From the NCBI RefSeq assembly GCF_041890415.1, contig NZ_CP169056.1, positions 2,604,001 to 2,668,000 on the forward strand: a stretch of DNA of 64,000 nt. Reading direction: 5' to 3'. A program made the position numbers and the translations under genes. Of the stretch, positions 61,151-64,000 are shown in pieces (positions within the stretch are counted from its first letter, which is position 1; every line of letters starts with the position of its first letter). The stretch comes from Pseudoxanthomonas koreensis_A (GTDB lineage Bacteria > Pseudomonadota > Gammaproteobacteria > Xanthomonadales > Xanthomonadaceae). The notes under the pieces were generated by a model. The model worked only from the letters and a program-made list of their open reading frames with translations, did no database searches and was not told the origin of the DNA.

Positions 61151-61744
61151 TCAGGGTGCCGAGTGCGGCAGGTCCGAGGCCGCGCCCGCGCCCAGTTGCG
61201 CGGTCATGGTCTCGTTCTTGAAGAAAGTGTAGGACAAGGTGATGGTGTTCACGCCGGCCGGCAGGTCCGGGTCGACGATGAAGCGCACCGGCATGTCGCG
61301 CTGCTCGCCCGGCTGCAGGGTCTGGGCGGTGAAGCAGAAGCATTCGGTCTTGGTGAAATAGCCCGACGCGCGCGCCGGCGCCACCGACGGGACCGCGCTG
61401 CCGACGATGGCGCTGTCGCTGTCGTTGCGGGCGAAGTACATCGCCTCGTTGAGCTCGCCCGGCACCACCTTCATGGTCAGCTGCTCCGGGTGGAATGCCC
61501 ACGGCAGCTTGGAGTTCACCCCGCCATCGAACTGCACCGTCACCGTGCGCGACGGATCGGCGCCGGCAACCGCGGCACGCACCTGCCCCGGCCCCTGTTC
61601 CAGGCGGATGCCGAACACCTTTTCGCAGGCGATCCGGTACAGCGGCACCAGCGAGAAGGTGAAGGCGAAGGCCGCCAGGGCCACGCCGACCATCTTCAGG
61701 CCGCCTGCGCCACGGCGCGCGGGAGTCGGGCGGTGGGCGTTCAT
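61151..61744 (-). CDS. ctaG: Cytochrome c oxidase assembly protein CtaG/Cox11
   Basis: 197 residues. Membrane-anchored copper chaperone for the CuB site. N-terminal helix (MVGVALAAFAFTFSLVPLYR, then IACEKVFGI), Cys pair motif TKTECFCFTAQTL, and MPVRFIVDPDLPAGVNTITL with SYTFF, all Cox11 signatures. ATG 61744 overlaps the upstream small gene (ATGA). Confidence 0.96.
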   Translation of the reverse strand: MNAHRPTPARRGAGGLKMVGVALAAFAFTFSLVPLYRIACEKVFGIRLEQGPGQVRAAVAGADPSRTVTVQFDGGVNSKLPWAFHPEQLTMKVVPGELNEAMYFARNDSDSAIVGSAVPSVAPARASGYFTKTECFCFTAQTLQPGEQRDMPVRFIVDPDLPAGVNTITLSYTFFKNETMTAQLGAGAASDLPHSAP

Positions 61745-61872
61745 GCGTTGAGCACCCCGGACAGGATGAAGGCCACGTACACGCCGATGGCGATGACCCC
61801 CACCACCCAGGCGGTGCGCACGGCCGCCTTGCGGCGCCTGGCGATGTCCTGGTTGTCGGTGGGTGTGGTCAT
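61741..61872 (-). CDS. Small membrane protein of the cox cluster
   Basis: 43 residues: charged N-terminus (TTPTDNQDIARRRKAAVRTA) and one helix WVVGVIAIGVYVAFILSGVL. Located between coxA and cox11, overlapping cox11 by 4 bases, with GCGGAA before ATG 61872. Short proteins like this are common in this slot (cytochrome oxidase small assembly proteins); function inferred from position only. Confidence 0.85.
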   Translation of the reverse strand: MTTPTDNQDIARRRKAAVRTAWVVGVIAIGVYVAFILSGVLNA

Positions 61873-61928
61873 CGATTCCGCGTGTCCGGTGGCCCCGGCC
61901 GCCGGCGAACCGGCGGCGGGCAACGGGT

Positions 61929-63542
61929 TCAGTGGCTCACGTCGCCGTGGGCCAGGTCGCCGTCCTTGATGACCGGCGGCAGGGTGAAGGTGTGGTGCGG
62001 CGCCGGCGAGGGAATGGTCCACTCCAGGCCCTTGGCACCTTCCCAGGCGCGGGCATCGGCCTTGGCGCCCTTCTTCAGCGAGTGGAACAGGATGCCGAAC
62101 ATCAGGAACGGGGTGATGAACATGCCGAACGCGCCGATCGAGCTGACCAGGTTCCAGTCGGCGAACACCACGTTGTAGTCCGGGATGCGGCGCGGCATGC
62201 CGGCCAGGCCCAGGAAGTGCTGCGGGAAGAACAGCAGGTTGGAGAACACCATGGTCCACCAGAAGTGGAACTTGGCCCAGCCCTCGTGGTACATGCGCCC
62301 GGTCCACTTGGGCCACCAGTAGTACACCGCGGCGATCAGCGCGAACACCGCGCCGGTCACCAGCACGTAGTGGAAGTGGGCCACCACGAAGTAGGTGTCG
62401 TGGTACTGGAAGTCGGCCGGCACGATCGCCAGCATCAGGCCGGAGAAGCCGCCGATGGAGAACAGGATCACGAAGGCGATCGACCACAGCATCGGCGCCT
62501 CGAAGGTGAGCGAGCCCTTCCACATCGTGGACACCCAGTTGAACACCTTCACCCCGGTCGGCACCGAGATCAGCATGGTGGCGAACATGAAGTAGATCTC
62601 GCCGCCCAGGGGCATGCCCACGGTGAACATGTGGTGCGCCCACACGATGAACGACAGGAACGCGATCGCCGCAGTCGCATAGACCATGGCCTGGTAGCCG
62701 AACAGCGGCTTGCGGCTGAAGGTCGGGATGATCTCGCTGACCACGCCGAAGGCGGGCAGGATCATGATGTAGACCTCGGGGTGGCCGAAGAACCAGAAGA
62801 TGTGCTGGTACATCACCGGGTCGCCGCCGCCGGCCGCGTTGAAGAACGAGGTGGCGAAGAACTTGTCGGTCAGCAGCATGGTCACCGCGCCGGCCAGCAC
62901 CGGCATCACCGCGATCAGCAGGAACGCGGTGATCAGCCAGGTCCAGCAGAAGATCGGCATCTTCAGCAGGTCGATGCCGGGGGCGCGCATGTTGAGCACG
63001 GTGGCGATGATGTTGATCGCGCCCATGATCGAGCTGACGCCCGCCACGTGGATGGCGAAGATGCTGAAGGCGACGTTGTAGCCGCCCTGCAGCGACAGCG
63101 GCGGGTACATGGTCCAGCCGCCGGCCGGGGCGCCGCCGGGCAGCGCGAAGGTGATCAGCAGCAGGCTGAAGGCCACCGGCAGCAGCCAGAACGACCAGTT
63201 GTTCATGCGCGGCAGCGCCATGTCCGGCGCGCCGATCTGCAGCGGGATCATCCAGTTGGCCAGGCCCACGAAGGCCGGCATCACCGCGCCGAAGATCATC
63301 ACCAGCGCGTGCACGGTGGTCATCTGGTTGAAGAAGTACGGCGAGACGTGCTGCAGGCCCGGGTGCATCAGCTCCAGGCGGATCACCACGCTCATCGCCG
63401 CGCCGACGATGAACATCAGGAACGAGAACATCAGGTACAGCGTGCCGATGTCCTTGTGGTTGGTCGAAAACACCCAGCGCTCGATGAACCCCTGCTTGTG
63501 GCCGTGATGGTCGTCGTGGTGGTCGACTGCGGAATGGGCCAT
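61929..63542 (-). CDS. coxA: Cytochrome c oxidase subunit I
   Basis: 537 residues, twelve helices. Heme a, heme a3 and CuB ligands are visible: TTVHALVMIFGAVMP, WFFGHPEVYIMILPAFGVVS (His of CuB and Tyr nearby), WAHHMFTVGM (paired His), DTYFVVAHFHYVLVTGAVFA (heme ligands), and KVFNWVSTMWKGSL. GAGG is 9 bases before ATG 63542. Between coxB and coxA a GC-rich hairpin (ACGGCCCG/CGGGCCGT, 63577-63596) may tune relative expression. Confidence 0.98.
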   Translation of the reverse strand: MAHSAVDHHDDHHGHKQGFIERWVFSTNHKDIGTLYLMFSFLMFIVGAAMSVVIRLELMHPGLQHVSPYFFNQMTTVHALVMIFGAVMPAFVGLANWMIPLQIGAPDMALPRMNNWSFWLLPVAFSLLLITFALPGGAPAGGWTMYPPLSLQGGYNVAFSIFAIHVAGVSSIMGAINIIATVLNMRAPGIDLLKMPIFCWTWLITAFLLIAVMPVLAGAVTMLLTDKFFATSFFNAAGGGDPVMYQHIFWFFGHPEVYIMILPAFGVVSEIIPTFSRKPLFGYQAMVYATAAIAFLSFIVWAHHMFTVGMPLGGEIYFMFATMLISVPTGVKVFNWVSTMWKGSLTFEAPMLWSIAFVILFSIGGFSGLMLAIVPADFQYHDTYFVVAHFHYVLVTGAVFALIAAVYYWWPKWTGRMYHEGWAKFHFWWTMVFSNLLFFPQHFLGLAGMPRRIPDYNVVFADWNLVSSIGAFGMFITPFLMFGILFHSLKKGAKADARAWEGAKGLEWTIPSPAPHHTFTLPPVIKDGDLAHGDVSH

Positions 63543-63576
63543 GGCGTACTACCTCTGCAATGCTGCTGTCTGCGTG

Positions 63577-63596
63577 ACGGCCCGCGGGCGGGCCGT
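63577..63596. other. Intercistronic hairpin between coxB and coxA
   Basis: ACGGCCCG (63577-63584), loop CGGG, CGGGCCGT (63589-63596). No U tract on either side, so a processing or stabilising stem is as likely as a terminator. Confidence 0.5.
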
Positions 63597-63618
63597 TGCG
63601 TCGTGTCTGTGCGTCGTG

Positions 63619-64000
63619 TCAGGCCTGGTCGGCCGGCGCGGCGGGCGCTTGTTCGTCTTCCACCGGCGCCTCGTCGACGGCGGCCGGCGCGGGCTCGGCA
63701 GCCGGGGCCGGCTTCTGCGCGGCCAGCCAGCGGGCGAACTCTTCCTTGGACACCGCCTCGACCACGATCGGCATGAAGGCGTGGTCCTTGCCGCACAGTT
63801 CGGCGCACTGGCCGCGGTACACGCCGGGGGTGTCGATGCTGGCCCAGGCCTCGTTGATGATTCCGGGCACGGCGTCCTGCTTCCAGCCCAGGGCCGGCAC
63901 CCACCAGGCGTGGATGACGTCGTCGGCGGTGATCACGAAGCGGACCTTGGTATCCACCGGCAGGATCAGCCGGTTGTCCACTTCGAGCAGGTAATAGGGG
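63619..64000 (-). CDS. coxB: Cytochrome c oxidase subunit II (C-terminal part)
   Basis: Cut by the window end; only the last 126 or so residues are visible. The CuA site is intact: VIHAWWVPALGWKQDAVPGI (first His) and QCAELCGKDHAFMPIVVEAV, giving Cys, Cys, His and Met. A Pro/Ala/Glu-rich tail of about 30 residues follows (APAAEPAPAAVDEAPVED), longer than usual. The stop is at 63619-63621. No C-type heme domain (CxxCH) is present in the visible part, so this is the CuA-only type. Confidence 0.95.
   Translation of the reverse strand, partial: PYYLLEVDNRLILPVDTKVRFVITADDVIHAWWVPALGWKQDAVPGIINEAWASIDTPGVYRGQCAELCGKDHAFMPIVVEAVSKEEFARWLAAQKPAPAAEPAPAAVDEAPVEDEQAPAAPADQA

Overview
The window reads as an ordinary chromosomal segment of a very GC-rich gammaproteobacterium of the Xanthomonadaceae/Lysobacteraceae (Lysobacter, Luteimonas or Pseudoxanthomonas-like). 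The basis is gene order and protein flavour: an lptM-dapF-DUF484-xerC block, algZ-algR next to hemC, acs beside a lone NarL-type regulator, smg-dprA upstream of topA, DUF4124 proteins, and many copies of a GTAGGAGCCGG-type palindromic repeat. I infer the genus range from protein resemblance; no search was possible. I saw no rRNA, tRNA, CRISPR array, prophage or insertion sequence.

Layout. 1-2.6 kb (minus): xerC (cut by the window edge), DUF484, dapF, lptM, and a YbaN-like membrane protein. 2.8-7.2 kb (minus): two consecutive exported S9 serine peptidases. 7.2-9.7 kb: a small membrane protein, a WYL regulator and a divergent multi-pass membrane protein. 9.7-13.2 kb (minus): hemC, the algR/algZ LytTR two-component pair and a carboxylesterase. 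13.3-20 kb: opgH (osmoregulated glucans), a NarL-type regulator, acs, and divergently an MHS-type transporter, probably for acetate or another small carboxylate. 20.0-20.9 kb: gene-free, repeat-rich. 20.9-25.2 kb (minus): O-antigen-ligase-like protein, rsmB, fmt, def. 25.3-33.8 kb (plus): LysM protein, dprA, smg, three consecutive GYF-domain membrane proteins, topA, tsaC. 33.9-37.7 kb (plus): two DUF4124 exported proteins and a PAS-GGDEF-EAL protein. 37.7-46.3 kb: TSUP permease, soluble lytic transglycosylase, cca, a small membrane protein, nagA, glk, a VanZ-like protein and a MidA-type methyltransferase. 46.3-50.7 kb: folate/pterin genes (folM-like, folK, folB) with an MscS channel, then tsaD. 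50.8-55.4 kb (plus): the macromolecular-synthesis cluster rpsU-yqeY-yihY-dnaG, split by about 950 bp of repeats and without rpoD. 55.4-56.3 kb: a yybP-ykoY (Mn2+) riboswitch in front of terC. 56.4-64 kb (mostly minus): the cytochrome c oxidase block coxB-coxA-small protein-cox11-coxC, then SURF1, a Sco-like protein, ctaA and cyoE, with a DUF2909 twin-TM gene on the opposite strand.

How the genes fit together. The oxidase block is a complete aa3 biogenesis module: structural subunits, CuB and CuA insertion factors, and the heme O to heme A pathway. The rpsU-dnaG region with tsaD/tsaC, rsmB, fmt, def and cca forms a translation and replication core. The acs region looks like an acetate-use module with its own regulator.

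The least explained parts are (i) the REP/REPIN arrays, including three genes whose stop codon is the TAG inside the repeat; (ii) the GYF-domain trio, one member of which carries a pilin-like helix without a prepilin cleavage site; (iii) a recurring arrangement in which a -10-like hexamer lies 6-8 bases before the start codon, suggesting many leaderless mRNAs; and (iv) a 65-bp-period tandem repeat tract inside the rpsU-dnaG cluster.
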